Shown here: positions 12,556-27,941 of the stretch, piece by piece
Numbering within the stretch: the first letter of the stretch is position 1
Layout: each line of letters starts with the position of its first letter
From: Paramecium octaurelia
Taxonomy: Eukaryota; Ciliophora; Oligohymenophorea; Peniculida; Parameciidae
Length of the DNA stretch: 64,000 bases
Direction: 5' to 3'
NCBI GenBank assembly: GCA_905182995.1
Contig: CAJJDP010000085.1
Span: forward strand, 110,044-174,043
Translations under genes and position numbers: made by a program
The notes under the pieces: generated by a model
The model's input: the letters and a program-made list of their open reading frames with translations, nothing else
Database searches by the model: none
Told to the model about the DNA's origin: nothing

Positions 12556-15500
12556 TCATAATCGACTACTTTGGTTGCTATTCCTAGATTTAGATTTATT
12601 CTTTCTTGTGTATATAAGTATGAAAACAAAGCATGATATTTAAACTCCTAAAATACTATTCATAAGCTATTAATTTGTTTCAATTTAATTAATCTTTATT
12701 TACATGGATACTTTTTCATTTGATATCTCATTTTAGGCGAGTAATTAAAAATTGTATTCATTTTCATCGCAATTTTATATTTCTAACTCATATTCAATTT
12801 TTCCTAATTATATCTATAAAAGGTCATAGAAAATTAAATGAGTAGTATTTAATCTGAGTATTTACATTGAAAATTAAGATTTATGAAAATAGTCATAGAA
12901 CTTTCTTTCATTTTCAAATTCATAAAATTGAAAGAAAATATTCTCATTTTATTTTAACACCAATATAGTATCGTCTATATATTAAATCACAAAATCTGCG
13001 ATTTCAAAATCATTTTAAAGGATGGAATTTCTAAACTTGGCTTATGGTTAGAATTCAATTTAATTCTTCTATTAATCTAAATTTAGTAAAAATAGTTATG
13101 AAAAAGATTAACCCACAATGAGAAGTTTAATATTAAGCAAATCTCTAGAATATTTACATGAGACTAATTTCATTTAAACAAGCATTCCTTTTTATATCAA
13201 ATCGGCATAATTTTTTTGATTAATTGAAAATGAGTATATCTACTATTTCTAATGAAAATTGATCGAGTATATAGAAAATTCTAAATCCTTTGAATCTTCA
13301 TTAATCTATAGGATGAGATATTAATTATTAGATTTTTCAATATATTAGATATCTATTATAAAATCAGGTAACATTTATATATTAAAATGGATATCATCAA
13401 TAAAAATAAATGCTTTATTCTTGTTGTCTTTGATTCTTAATATATTACCAACTCTTATTATGTCTGCAATATTAAAATAATTAATTTTGAAATTGTCATC
13501 TAATCTTGAGACCACTTTACAATCTCCACTTTAATTGTCTGAACACTCAATTAATTCAATAATTAATTAACTAAATAAGAATGAAGTACAAAGATAATAT
13601 TACTATTTCATCCAAGTTACATAATAATCATTTTATGAATATCTTGTAATTACATCAAACATATTATTTTCCTTAAACAATACTGTAAAACTTTTGTTAT
13701 TATAATGATATTCTCTAAAGCAGATTGTTGAGGTTTATTCTATACAAATTGCAAGTGCCTACTTAAATTAAAAAGGTCCCTTCAAAATAATGTTTGAATT
13801 ATTTAGGAGTGTCAAATTACTAATTGGACCATAAAAAATCTAGGAAATATTTAATTTTAAACTTTTTTTATTAAAAATTTCAATTCTAGATGATTTCATG
13901 ACAGAATGCAACTCAAAGCATCGATTTTCAATTTAAATCTGTAATTAAAGACCCTCATTTAAATTTATTGAAAAGTTTGAAGACAAAGCATTTTAATGAG
14001 GTTTTTCTATCTCTAATTCCACAAAAAATGTTTTTAAGTATGAATACCTCCATACTTTATTAAAGGAATAAAATAAGCTACCAGAATCAAATGAAAAAAA
14101 GGAATCATCAGTTTAAATAATTTCAATTAATGATGACATTGATACATTATATTAAAAAATGGCAATATATAGTGAATTATTTTATTCAATTAAAATTGCT
14201 ATGTTTTGGATATTTATTTTGTACTTAAAAGGATAATAAAATGAATAGGCCTCAAAAGTGTAATTTGATATTTGATGTAGTTATTAATCGTATAAATAAT
14301 CTACAATTAAAGATCTAGTTGAGTTTTGTATCGCAACTATAAAGTGACGGTCAATTATATTACTAGTTTGAATAGAAATAATTAATGAATCAGGGAATTG
14401 ATAAAATCCTAAATTTTCGTAATTTTGGGTTGCTAAAATCTTTTCATATTGAATAATCCTTTAGTTTCCGAACTCAAAATAGAATAGAATAGGTCCAGGC
14501 TAATACAGATTTTTTGATAGATAATTCTCTAAGGAAATTTGCTAAGACGGCATTAATATAATATAAGGCAAATTAGAGCTGTTTGTAAAAATTACTATAC
14601 TTTATTAAAATTGCTAAAAGCTTGTAATCGTTTCATTAAATTTGATTTTGAAGTTTTAAATAAAGTCTGTTGAAAATTCAACTCCTCTCAATACTTTACT
14701 ATTATTTCTGTTCACAAAATAGATGGATGATTTAGATTCAAGTACTTGATATTAATCTAAGTTAATGGAAACTTAAAATTTATGTTGTTCGCAATTATAG
14801 ATATAAAAAAATGATTCATCCTAAAATAATATGTTTCCTTTTATTATCTCTTTTAACTAAAATTTATCTTTAAAATACATGTTTTAAAGCCTTGATAAAC
14901 AATCATTTTTAAATTCTTAATTTTTAATGATACTTACCTTAACATTACTATCACTACTATATAAATTGTAAGTACTATTTTTAAGAAACTAAGCATATTG
15001 ATCCAATAATATTGATTACTTATTTTAACAATTATTTTTGATTCTTACCAACGCAGTGACTTAGGATGTTTACACTTCAGTATTATTATCGTATAACATT
15101 CTAAAACAGTTGAAAACTTTATCTCTTGTTAACAAATTGTATTTTGGAATTACGTATAAATACTTCAATTTAGGTTTAATAAACGCACTTAACGCTTAAT
15201 ATTTATAAAATTATATCACTTTTTTGGTCGAATCAAACTAGCAGAATAAATTAGTAAAATCAAAAAATTACAATGAAGTATTACATATTTGATATGTCTA
15301 ATTAATGCGAGCATTAATTAATACATTTAATTCAAATTAGTTCTAAAGGAAAAGAAGATTTTAATAAAAGTGAATATTATTGGTTGGATAGGGTTGATCA
15401 AGTATGATTTCTGTTTCAAGTCGTTATGAATCAGTCTTAATTGATTAGTAGGTTAAAACCATTATCTAATGTCTTTGTTATACTATTTTTTGAATTCGAT

Positions 15501-16332
15501 TTTTGTGTTATTTTAATTAGTAATTTAATGTACTAGTTTCAATTTTGTTCAACTGGAATTACACATAAAAATCATTTTCTACCAAATAAATAGTTGAAGT
15601 TAAATCATTGGGTTCACTAAAAGTTACATCATCGATGTAAGAGAGTCTTGACATCGAAATGCCTTCATACACCATTTAAGCTTATAATATCGTTTCAACA
15701 TCATTGTTTTCTATTACCATAAGTTTCCATCTAGAGCATTGATAAAAAGCGATTATATAATAATTTTCTTTCCACTTAATCTATTATTTTTTGCATTAAT
15801 CCTATCTTTGTTCTGACACCTTATACTCCTAAATTAATGTCACATCCCTTTTGAAATTCAAAGAATATTATTTTAGAGAAGATTAACTGAGACAAAATAA
15901 ACTCATACTACCATCTTCATTTGTATATAATTCATCACAGAGTTCGTTAGCTAATATTTTAGTATCTATTCTAATTAATTCACTATAATCAGTTTATCTC
16001 TCATAAAAAATTAAATCAAAGCCCATACAAGTGATATAATACTCGAGGTTAACCAACAAGAAGCAAATTAACTTTTCTTGTATTTTATTTTGATTCAAGG
16101 AATTGATGACTCTTATTAAAATTGGCTCTTGTTAGTATGGAATTTAGAATGACTCTTCTACAATTTGATAATTGACTTGCTGAAGTTCGTAATAATCTTC
16201 CACATCTCCTTCTAAAATATAACAATTTTATGTGAATGATTAACAAGTAATATAAGGTTGTGTTTATAATTCATTGCACTTTGAATTTAATTAGGTAATG
16301 AAGCACCCTAATAAAATATAGAAAAATTTCAT
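12556..16332 (-). CDS. Large single-pass membrane protein, 1258 aa, function unknown
   Basis: One uninterrupted ciliate-code reading frame of 1259 codons, from ATG at 16332 to TGA at 12558-12556. Many TAA/TAG are read as Gln and there is no intron. The start MKFFYILLGCFI looks like a signal peptide. The body is a long Asn/Gln/Ile/Tyr-rich region with scattered Cys and many N-x-S/T sites, consistent with a secreted or extracytoplasmic domain. Near the C terminus a hydrophobic span (ILGVQISCFVFILIY) is followed by a short basic tail RKNKSKSRNSN, as in a type I membrane protein. No catalytic motif or known domain is recognised. A decayed copy of its C-terminal third lies at 44605-45012, so it belongs to a duplicated family. 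By chance alone a TGA would be expected every 50-60 codons, so the ORF is real. Confidence 0.9.
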
Positions 16333-18288
16333 ATTATATAAGAAAAATGATTTATGAATAAATCCAAAATATTTAGCAATTATTACTTCATTTCTGTTTT
16401 TAGAAGATAAAATATGGCCAAGTATTATTGTCTTTTTTAGAATCTCTTGCTAAAAGAATTTAAGAAAGGTTAGAAAATTAGCAAATTGTTCCATTATTAA
16501 AAAATCAAATTTTGTTTAACTGCATATAATTCTATGAGTTGTCTTTAATCGGAAGTATTAAAACTTGAAAGGCAACAATATAAAATGGATCATAATGTTA
16601 TTTTTCAAAAAAAATAAAATAGTAGATAACCTCTATTTAATTGGGTTGGTACATGTATATTATGAAAAAGAATCATAGGATCCTGAAAAATTGATATGAT
16701 TGATGAGACTGAATGAAGAATGAAACAAAAACGATTATTGCCATTTTAATGATTATTGACAAAATGTATTAAAAGAATTTGCTTCTAATACTGTTATCCG
16801 CTTTAAAAACTTTCTGTCAAGATTTAACACCTTGGTAGTTCTGCAAATCAGTTAATGTTTAGAGTTCTTGTTACAGCAATTTAATTTAAATTATATAAAA
16901 CTACATTTTGTGTAATAAAAAATTCTTCTTAAAAATAAACTAAATTGATGGAAACTTTATTTCAATACCTATCCTAATTTACCTACGATGTTTATATTAT
17001 ATATTCTCCTTGGATGCTCCTTTGATAGGTGACTACTCCTGTGAAAATACAAAACATTATACAACTTTTAAGCTTATATTTTACTATAAGATTTATCATT
17101 TATTACTTGTAAATTGCGTCTTTCCAAGTTTGAAATACCTATTAAATTTTCGTCACATTGTTCCTCAAAGGTCTTTATTAAGTTTAAGACCCAAGTATAC
17201 ACATGCTAAAAGTAGTGTAACTGGCCAGAATCATAAGTCACCCTAATAGAATTCAAGTCTTTACAATTTAAAGTTACTAGTAAAGAGTTCCCATGCCATC
17301 ATAATAGGTAAAGATTACATTATATTCTACTATTTGGAGAGGGGTAGTTCTTTACAAGGGATTTGATTTATGGATAAAGTCAAATTAAATGATATAATAG
17401 GATCTGGTAATTCAGAGTATTTGATCACTTTCAATAATTTATTTAATGGCGCCTTATTAGTAGTGATTTGTAATCAGAGAATATGTTTATTTTTATATTG
17501 AAATATTTATTTAAACCTTATTGAAATTGCTATTTTCCAATTTCCTACTTACTTTTTAATACATTTGAGTTAGTTTACTCATCATCCAATTTCTGATCTC
17601 TATTTCTATTGTTTTTCGATCAAATTTGCAGAAACTGTAATAATTTTCGGGGTTAAGCCCAATCCTGAAAATGTATTTGATTATCCTTTCCTTCTAATTG
17701 TTAAAAGGCTGTTAGAAGATGATCAAAGAGTTTGAAATAAATTTTAATATTCAAAAGGTTATTTTAAACCTTCAAAATAATTGAATTATAAAATCTACCT
17801 TACGATAGCCCTTGAACCGTGCTTGGAGACTTTTTAAGTGTTTCAATTCTAGTTTTTTCATCAAATAGAGTAAAGTTGAGTGATATGAAAAGAAAAATAA
17901 TATTAGAAATTAGAATGGTATTATTTGATTTTTTTTACTTGTTATAATCCTGTACTTGTTCTTTATTCTTTTATTTGATGCTTACATTCCTTTTTCTTGC
18001 ATAAAATTATTAGCCAAATTAATAATAGGGATATATTTTTTTGTCCAAAAATTATGATTCACAACCTAATCTTTTCGTTGCATTTAAAGGGTTTATAAAT
18101 TAAGTACACTAGACTTTAATATCCTATATATAGACTAGTTCTGGCTATCATAAATTCAGGTTGAAAAATAACGTCAAATTAGAAGTAATTTGTAAAATAA
18201 AACTAAAGTATTGTTAAGGCTGATTAATAAAATAATTAATAATTAGCAATAACTTCAATTTTTATAAGTTAGAATTTAGATAAAATTA
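16333..18288. other. Gene-poor stretch; one short ORF 16414-16665 (+)
   Basis: Between two minus-strand genes. On the + strand, 16414-16665 is an 83-codon ciliate-code ORF starting MAKYYCLFQNLLLKEFKKG and ending at TGA; it is divergent from the gene at 12556-16332. It may be a small gene or chance. Elsewhere, including the 78-codon standard-code ORF at 17010-17246, I see nothing supportable. Confidence 0.3.
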
Positions 18289-21200
18289 TCAAATAAGAAC
18301 TCTCAATTATACATAATTATATTATAAACCAATAATATAAACTTAAAAATATGAATTTATGACGCTTTTAATTCTAATCATTTCTCTAACGATAACTAGA
18401 TTTTAGATTTTTTTTGTTTTAACTGCTTGTATTTGATTAATTATGCTAAATTTTAATTGGAATTGATAGCATTAAAGGTTCTATGTTAAAGAGAGAAATT
18501 ACTTTTAAAATTTCTTTTATGCACTTGACATCTTTATTAAATGTGCTTTTAAAATTGTAAAATTTTATTTCATTTTTTTTTCTCTTATACTCCATTTTAA
18601 AAGCAGGTTGCCGAAATAAATTGAAGTTTTAGATTTCGGTTTAATCATTTTACAAAAGTTAGTGAGTAAAGTTATGAATGCCACTTGATATTTTTTGACA
18701 TATGCTTTAAAGATATCTAAAATAAATTGATAGCAGAGTTTAATACAAAGAAAAATAATAAACACTTACAAAATTTGCGAAGATGTATTCTGAAGCTCCT
18801 GTTCACTAACATATTTAGCGATTGCTATAAAAATAGCAATAGAGCAAATTTTCACTGCTTAAAGATCCAAACGGTTTAATTTTTACAAATTGTAAGGTTA
18901 TTACATTTCTGCCAATATTTAATATATTAATAACAACAAGCCTAACAAAGAAGCTTTTAGTAAAATATTTGATTCAAAATAAGTCATAATTAGGATTATG
19001 CAAATTTTTTTTGAAAATTTGATTTATTCCCAAAAGTAGTTTTATTCATTATATTCATCAAATAAATAGCATATATGTCTTCTAAATTAAATTATATTAA
19101 ATTTATTTTTAGTAATGAACATAAACAAAAACAATGAAAATGGAATAAGAAATCCAAATATAACTAACCCAGGAGTAGCAAATTCCCAGATCCACAAATT
19201 ATGATCTAATGATCCAAATGGTTAAGTTACATCTCCCTAGATGAATTATATATTTGAAATTATTCTTTTTGACACAATCGAACAAAATCTTTTATAACTA
19301 TAATTTTATACTGCTTAATTAACCCAGAGAAATTTGACACATACAAGTATAATAATGTATTAGAAATAATGTAGGTTTAGAATCTTCTCTTAGAAGCTAA
19401 AATATATAATTGGTAACCTATCAAAATGATTCCTAACTATATCAGTATCAAAAGCATTGTTGCAATAATTCTAACATAAATAACTTCAATTGAAGAAATT
19501 TCAGATAAAAAGCAATCAAGACTGGATGCCATGAATTAAGAAGTATTGCTTGTTTGATCAATGAAAGAAAATGAAATCGAAAATTTGATGTTAAAGGTAA
19601 ATATGACTGAAAATATCCATAAATAGATGAACAACATCTTAATGAATATACCTTCCATATCTAAATTATATAAAGATTTAAATACCTTTTTCCAATTTAA
19701 ATAAAATCTTTCTATATCTTATTTTAAATTGAAGTTTCGAAAATAACAGGTTAGATTTTTCAATGCTTTTTAACGTGATCAGTATAGAAACAATAGTCCT
19801 TTAATATTTTTATATTTATACCAGATAAAGGAGAAAATAAAAGGCATCATAGTATTAGTGGAGCAATTATAACATTCCGAATCCTATTAATTCTTAAAAA
19901 AATTTCCTTCCCCTCTTTTATTATGGTAATCACATTCTTCACACAGTCCTCCAAGATGACCCAAAGAGCAAAGATCATCTCCTACTTTCCATCCTCCTTT
20001 ACAAAATTCTATATTCTTGAAACAATAATCAGTATAATCAGAGTAAATATTTGGCCTCCAATATCCTTATAATAATTATATAGAATGTGAAGATATGCTT
20101 GCAAACTTTGTTTTATCAAATATTGAACATTTTGTGGCATTGTAGGTAACTGAATAAAAACCAAAGGTTGATTCACATATTTAACATCCTTCGTCAATAT
20201 AAAATTCTCCTAATTAACATTTATAGGTTCTTGAATTGATTAAATATAGTAAGTGGTTTTGCGAAGTATTTTATGAGCAATTTACTAAAATTTATAAATT
20301 TTAATCTTCGTCATGATATGGATCATAATGGAATTGGACAGATCCTAAATCAAAGTGATTAAATTCGTCAATTTAAAGAGAACTAACTGGTTTAATATTG
20401 CTAAATGTATAATCCTAATTTGATTTTGCAGATGTTTATGAAACTAAGCATGAGAATTGATTTGAATTTTATAGTAATTCATTTCTACTATTTTTTAAAT
20501 TTATTTAAAGATTACTTAATAAGTTATAAAAATTTGATAATTAAGGTATAAAATTCTTATAATTTTTAATTACTTAATCGCTAGGTATCATCAAATATTG
20601 ACTATATTTAATAACACCTTACTCAATAATTTTATAAGGTTTAAGTTTCAAAATTCTTACTTTAATTTCATTTTTTATAGATTCATATGCTTGCATTTCT
20701 TGAGAATTAATAAATAAGCTTAAATGGGTTGGATATTCAACTAGATTATTTGACAGAAAGTCTGCTTTGTTGAATTATAATAATGTTTAAATAATATTTT
20801 TAGAATTGCTGTCTAAAATTTTAGATATATAGATCCCTCCTCCTTCAAAAGCTAGGTTATTTACAATAGTCGATTTATTAATAATCAAATACTTGGTATC
20901 CATGTCCAAAAATATTCCACCACCTTAATTACTTGCAATGTTATTAATTATACTACACTGAATAATCTTAATAGATATATTTGTCGAAGATAAAGCAACA
21001 CCAGAACTCCCATTATTATTAATAAATTTTGAATTCTAAATTGAACTACTTCTGTTGATCTAATTACTTGCTACTATCTTCAAACAACCAAATTGTTTTA
21101 TTTTATTTGAAAAAAAAGCAATTTCCTTAATTTTTAATGTTTTATAGTTTTCAATATTGAAAAAGATCAATCCATTTAAACAATAGGAGCAATTAATCTG

Positions 21201-24200
21201 TTATAAAATTATATTTTAAATTTAAATAACTGTAGTATTTGAGTTCGATTGAATTTAAATTATAGAACTTGCTTTTTCGGTAGATTGCATGAGCTTGATA
21301 ATTTAATCAAAAGTATAAATTCTAACGTCCGATTATAAATTTTCAACTTAATTACACCGATTAAGCCTGTAATTTATTCGTGAATTCCCATAAATTTGGT
21401 TATTAATAATCTCAAAAATTGATATTCTTAAAAATTTTCCATTTTGTATATTTATGGTTTGCTTTACTGATAAATCTTAATAAATTTCTAAAAGATTAAA
21501 GCTATAAAATGTTTGAATGTCTTATGCCAAAAATGAAGAGATTAATAAATATTAGACATTTATTAATTTAATTAAAGGACAAGTAAAAAGCCCAGAAAAA
21601 ATAATCTTAGACAAAACTACATTGCAATTCTATAATTGAATTAAAGAACTTGAATTACCAGTTATATCTATTATTTCATTTTAATTTATTATACCAGTCT
21701 TCTCGAAGTATTTGGTCCAAGCACCTTCCTGATAGTTTATATTTACATTTGTTATAAAAACTTTGTTTGAATTTATATTCTAGGTTGAGAATAATATACT
21801 TATTATTGAATTTTTCAATGAAATGCAATTTTTAATAGTCACATCTTATATTAAAATTTAATTTTAGAATACAGATGGATTTATTGTAAGGATTGATGTT
21901 GCTAAACGATTAAAAACATTTACAAACTCAGCATTTATGATTTTTAAATTTAGCTAACTACTTGATGATTAAATAGTAATACAGCCTGAACTCTCTATTA
22001 TACTACTTAAATCATAATATGAAGAATTTATTTTTAGGTTTCTTAATTCAATATTTCCGTTTCCTTATGTTTTTATTTCAAATACAGAACTTTTCAATCC
22101 AATAATATCCTAAAATAAACAATTAAAGCAAGAAAATTCAACAGCAGTTATCAAACCAGCTCCGCATTTACTTTTTATTTTGAAAGTTTATTCTATGATT
22201 TAATTTATTTGATCCTAATCATATGCATGTTAATTGTCCTCTAATTAAAAATCATAATATAAATCCCATAATTCTAAAGGTATTATATTATGGTTTAAAG
22301 CTGTATAATTTGTAAGTGTTATGACTTCAGACTTCAAAAATATAAATGAATTTGAAGAATTAGTCAGAGCATTTTAAGAGCAATAGAGATTATTTATTCT
22401 AATATACCCTGTATTTAAATTTATATTGATCAATGCTGCTGCTGAATCTTAAAGATCATCTGTTTGCTAATGAATGAAATTTTTTTCAAAAAAAATGTTT
22501 TCCATTTAAATGGTGGTATTTTGTTCAGAATTTATTGATAATAAAGAGAAATAATTTGTTGCCTATTTTTGCAATAATAAATTCCCAATAAATTCCAAAT
22601 TTATCAATTCTAAACTCAGAGGCATATTATTCCATCTTTTTCTAGTTGATTTTATTTCTATTAATTATTCATCAATACTAAATATTTTAAGAGCTTTTAT
22701 ATTTTTAAGGCTAATAATAGAGTATCCAGAAATTAAAAGTAGTGGATAATTAAAATTTTAATAATCTCTACAATTTAAGCTAGAAGACACCTTATTATTA
22801 ATATTAAAATTTTAGTAAACTATGTTTGATGCAAATATTTCAAAAACTTCTAAAACATAGAATATGCAAATCTTATTTGAATCAACGATGTAAATATTAT
22901 CAATTACCAGCTGAAAACAATGTATATTAAATAGACTAATATCTTGATATTGATTATTAGTTTATCCTTAGTTAAACTAAATTTGAGCAGTTGTTAATTA
23001 ATACTACATATTTTCATTTGATATATAAAATAGACTAGAATTTGTAAAATAATTTTGAATAGCATTGTAATTGTCAACTTAAACATATATTTTCTTCTTG
23101 CTTTCTGAGTCTACTGTTTTAATAAATTATGATTCAATAAAAGTATTATTATTTACTTCGGTTTAAAATATAGCTAAATTCATATTAAATACAATAATGT
23201 TTGAAAGGACTATTTAATTTTTATTTAGGTTAAAATTATTGATAATAATTTTTTGTAGATTAGTACAATTTAAAATGAATGAGTGAAAAAATTGGCTTGA
23301 TGTTATTTTTATTTCTTTAACTTCCAATTTACTTTGGCCATCGGCTTTCTAAAAAAAAGTGAGGAATGACGAATTATAAAATATGGTCGAATCAATAACT
23401 ACTTACTCAATCAAAATTTGAACCTCATTATTCCAAAGCTGAAATAGTTGTGAGTTCGTAAAGTTACATTTATATAAAGTCAATTTTGAGATTTAAAAAA
23501 TTTGGTTTGACATTTTTTAATTTAATTTCAAAAATGATGATGAATTGAAATTAGAATTAATAATTGAAATATTATTCAATGAAATATCTCCGAATAATTC
23601 TGAGTCAATTAAAGAAGAACGATAATTGAATTAAATTTCTTGAAACACTATGTTATTTAGGACTAGATTAATTTTTTAATTTTCATTATGTAATAGAAAA
23701 TCCTGATATCTCATGTCTAGATACACATCATTAATTTCTATATAATCAAAGCCAGAAATCACCTTAAAATAAATACTTTTGTAAAAAAAGTTAACTTCAA
23801 TTTTAAGACGCTGTAAACTAAAAATGTATTTTTTTAACTCAGTTTTTATTGAGAGATTCCCTCCATCTGCCTTTGAATTAATTTATATTTTTAAGTCCTA
23901 TACTCCAATTTAATTACAATAGTGGGTATCAATTTAAGCATCTAAATCCCTTAAAATAGAAGAATATTTAGTGAATTCATAATTGCAATTTCCTGTAAAA
24001 CAATATTTAGCAATTTACAAGTAAGAATCTATAATTACATTACTATTTGAAATTGGTCTTATACATTTATAAGTATAAGATTTGTTGTCTTCTGTGATTT
24101 AAAAATTTGGATTTATTTTCTATATAATATTTTCAATAGTTACTTAGATTTCATCTTCAGATCTTACTTCACAAATTTCACATAATTCAGGACATCTAAT

Positions 24201-27002
24201 GCATGATCCATCTAGTTAACTACGAATAGGTTATTAATAATAGTTTAATGGGCATTTCGCACAATAAAATTAATTCAGATATTTAGACTCTTAACAATCC
24301 AAACATTCTTAAGTGCAATATTTGGCACATAAATAAGATTAATATAATTAATATCCCTAATTACATTCTATTTCGAAAAGATAGATTAAATAATCTACAT
24401 AATTTTTTTAATGAATGTATTAGTTTGGTAAAAATTTCATCATAAAACTCTATATTCTTTATACTGATGCATCAGCATACTCTTCTCCTTCAATCAGAAT
24501 TTTTGCATTTTCATATCTTAGAACTAAAGTATTTTTATAGCAATTTCCTTAAATGATAGATACTGAAAACCCTAAGTTACAAATTATGCATCTTACTACA
24601 TACATAGGAGTGATATAGCATTGCATACAATTGTCTATTAACCTACTACAATTAATTATTTCCGAAGCCACACTAAAATCAGTAGATGATAAAGTGCATA
24701 TTTCTTGACCCTGTAAATTAACAAATGACCTTAAGCAATTGGATAAGGAGGGTTATTTATAAATACAGTTACCAATTGTAAAGTCAAAACTATAATTTTC
24801 ATCACACATCGCGCATCCAATGCTTACATATTCATCAAATCCAAATATCTTAAAATTTAAATATAAAGTAGATTCTTCTAAATCATTCCCATAATATTCA
24901 AAACAATATTTGCAATTTTTAATAGGGCATAATTTACATACATTCATTGAATTTAGATAATTAGGAATTCTACAACCTTTTAGATATGGTCTGTATATTT
25001 CATCAGCAATACAAACCCCATCAATCAATCTACAACCTTCTTCACACAAAACGCATTTCATCCCAATCACCTCAATAGTGCAGAATATACAGCAAGATAA
25101 TTTACATGCATAGCAAGATTCAGCGATTTCTTAATCAAAGTAATATTCACCAAATTCACAAAATTACTTAAATCTATTTTACAATTAAGAGAACTGTTTG
25201 AAAATACTATCATTATCAAAAAAAGATTATCTAATGCAATCTCTGCATAAATATGGTTCTAAACCATCAAAAATGAACATATCATCCTAGTCATCTATTG
25301 TAATTGCTGTATTTCCATTAGAATTAAAATAGAGAGTAGTTTAACAATAAGGCTTCTCTTGCCATCCGTTTACATTTTATAGACAATCTAAACATGTTAT
25401 CTATTTATCAGAAAAAATTGAAGGACTTCATATTAATAATATAATTTACCACGCATAACATGAATCATCATATTCAAAATAGCCAAATTTACAATCGTTA
25501 TTTTTAATTAATTCCTAGATATCAAATGATTAACCTGATAAAGACAGACAATTTTAATTAATTTAATCATCTAAATAATTATAAGGACAAATGCAGACTT
25601 TATGTTCTGGTATATAAATTCTTTATGATACTTCGGAACAAGATAAACAATCGAAATTTGTTGGACCATCACAATCTTAGCACGAAAAATGGCAATTTTG
25701 CTCTTCTATTTACTATTAGCAATTATAAAAGATATTATTTCTTGTTTAGATATCTAAATAATTCTAAATCGAATTCAATAAATTTCCATATTGAACAGAT
25801 AAATTTACAATGCCAAATTATTTAACAGGAAATGTCTTAGAATATTCATATACTTGGTATTTTTCAAAAAATTTAATTTAAATAAAAATTTGATCTGATT
25901 GAAGATTAACAAACAAACTGTGCCAAAGAGTGATTTTATTTTTAATTTCGAATTCTTCAGTTAACATAAAATTGTTAGCACTATTAGTAAAATCTAAAGT
26001 TATAGATGGGTAATTGTAGCTATAAGTAGTAATTATTATTTTATTATTGTTTGGAGATATTTTATAGAACAACTAGAATGGAGCTAAGTTAGAATTAGAA
26101 AATTGTTAATGTTTAGTATGTTTACTTACTTTTAAAAATTGATACGTAAACTCTTCATCAACTTGATGTATTTTTGTAATTCTAAACCAACTAGCCAAAA
26201 CAAATGAATCAAAATTGACATTTTCAGAAACATGAACTTTTTGATCTAAATAAAATATGTCTTAATCTGGTATTTAATAAGTGATCACGCTATTGCATTA
26301 ATCTTCAAACTGAAACTCGATAAATTCAACTAAGGAGATTATCCCTTTTTCTAATTCATAAATAGAAGGTCGATGAGGAAGAGTGATAACCTGATATATT
26401 TAACCTGGAAAATAGGAAAATTTTTTTCCTGCTTCTATTGATTCTAGATTTGAAGTTTGTACAATGAGACTTCCTCCAACATATTTTTTTACCTAATTTT
26501 CTAAAAGAAGAAGAGAATCTAATTTCTTCAGAAGCAAAATATCCTATTTTTTTATTATTATGAATTCAATTATGTTTCTTGAAGGATAATAATATAATTA
26601 AAACAAATACCAAACAGTTTCATATTCGAATGGGTTAATATCTAATATATATTAGTGCTATTGGCCATCTTAAGTTATAAATTAGATATATTTTTGTATA
26701 GTTTTGTTTTCAGGGTAAAGACAATCATAATAAATTTATTCCAAGCCTTTTGATTATTCTCCAATCAAACTCTGATAATGAAAGCAATTGGAATCCATCA
26801 ATCCAACAATTCCAAGTTATTAGGTTACTCCTTACGGATTATACCTAGACCATAATCCAACAGCTAATGACTGATCATTTGTGATTAAATCATTTATATT
26901 TAGAAAGGATTCATCCATTTAATATTGCTGACTCATCCATGAAAGGTAGGACTATTAAATTTCAAAAAAAGAAAAGAGGTATAAAATCTAAAATATCTTC
27001 AT
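18289..27002 (-). CDS. Giant cysteine-rich, beta-helix-like, multi-pass membrane protein, 2872 aa
   Basis: Starts at ATG 27002 and ends at TGA 18291-18289. Removing four introns (25426-25449, 19799-19821, 19661-19685, 19289-19311; 23-25 nt, GT...AG on the minus strand) gives exactly 2873 codons. Order of parts: signal-like start MKIFQILYLFSFFE; a unique N-terminal region; Cys-rich growth-factor-receptor-like motifs (many CxxC) about residues 430-930; a long Asn/Ile-rich region about 930-2200 with right-handed beta-helix-like repeats (for example NNLAFEGGGIYIS); a second Cys-rich module about 2260-2390 (GFYSVTYNATKCS, CEECD); then about eight or nine membrane segments to near residue 2750 and a basic cytoplasmic tail. 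The layout matches a large Paramecium family of surface or membrane proteins of unknown function. A partial paralog lies at 61791-64000 and a relic at 49178-49387. Duplication of 26688-27939 repeats its 5' end. Confidence 0.9.
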
Positions 27003-27939
27003 TTATTAATATTCTTTATGAATATAAAAATGTTCTTTAATTATTATTTATCTTTATATTCAAAGTATCTTCTTTAAAAGGTGAAGAATATATATAGAAG
27101 AAAATAACAAAAGAGATTAAATTAATAATAAAAAATTTTGTTTTAGTGATTATTTTAATGTTTTCGATTCATTTGAAATTAGAATTGTATAAAACAAAGC
27201 ACTTCTTCATAATGTTTCATAATTTTGCTTTCGTTTATATATATCTAAAGTACTTTTGGAAATAAAGTAGCAATAAAGTACTGCCTGCTAATCTTAGTTA
27301 TGAATTCTAAAACTTTGTAAAATTTCTAGTTAATTTTTTTCCATTTTTATTGATCTCTCATTATTGGCTTAGATGAAAGGTGATATCTTGATCACCTATT
27401 TTAATGATCAGGATTCTGAAATTTATGATAATTAGGAAATAATTTAATAAATTATTATGTAATATATCATTGAATTCAGATTAACTTATTAGGCATTTCA
27501 AGGCCCCATCTAATTTTTTTGAATACTTTAGATGTTGCTTAACTTAATTTCTTGTAAATGCAACTATTATAATTAGAAATAATTTTTCAACCAATTTTAA
27601 GTATCTCTTGTAAATTGAAATCTTAAAGAGGTTACTTAAATAATCGCAAAATTTATACTTACACAAGATTTTAAATAAATGAAGTTCTTTTCAAATAAAA
27701 ATTGAGATGTGGATCTCATAAAATTTAGCCCTAATTAGATTTTTTCATATATTATAAAATAAATAAACAGTTTGTAATAGAGGTTAGTTAGATTTTTTTA
27801 ATTAGAGTATTTCTAATCAAGTGTGGTCTATAGTTTATCCACCCTAAACAATAACAGTTTTTGGTTTCATTAAACTAAGTTATGAAATTTATTTCTAAAA
27901 TAGTAGAAAAAACACAAAACTCAAAATAAAAGGATAATA
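26688..27939. repeat. Exact 1252-bp block, copy 1 (likely assembly artefact)
   Basis: Identical to 27942-29193 (offset 1254), with one N at 27941 between. It contains the first about 105 codons of the giant membrane protein plus upstream spacer. Typical of unmerged contig overlap. Confidence 0.9.
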
Positions 27940-27941
27940 CN

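Noticed and set aside
17010-17246. 78-codon plus-strand ORF
   Set aside because: No homology, no ciliate gene context, and short; more likely chance.
24753-25070. 105-codon Cys-rich minus-strand ORF as a separate gene
   Set aside because: It is an internal part of the 2872-aa protein; TAA/TAG on either side are glutamine codons in the same frame.
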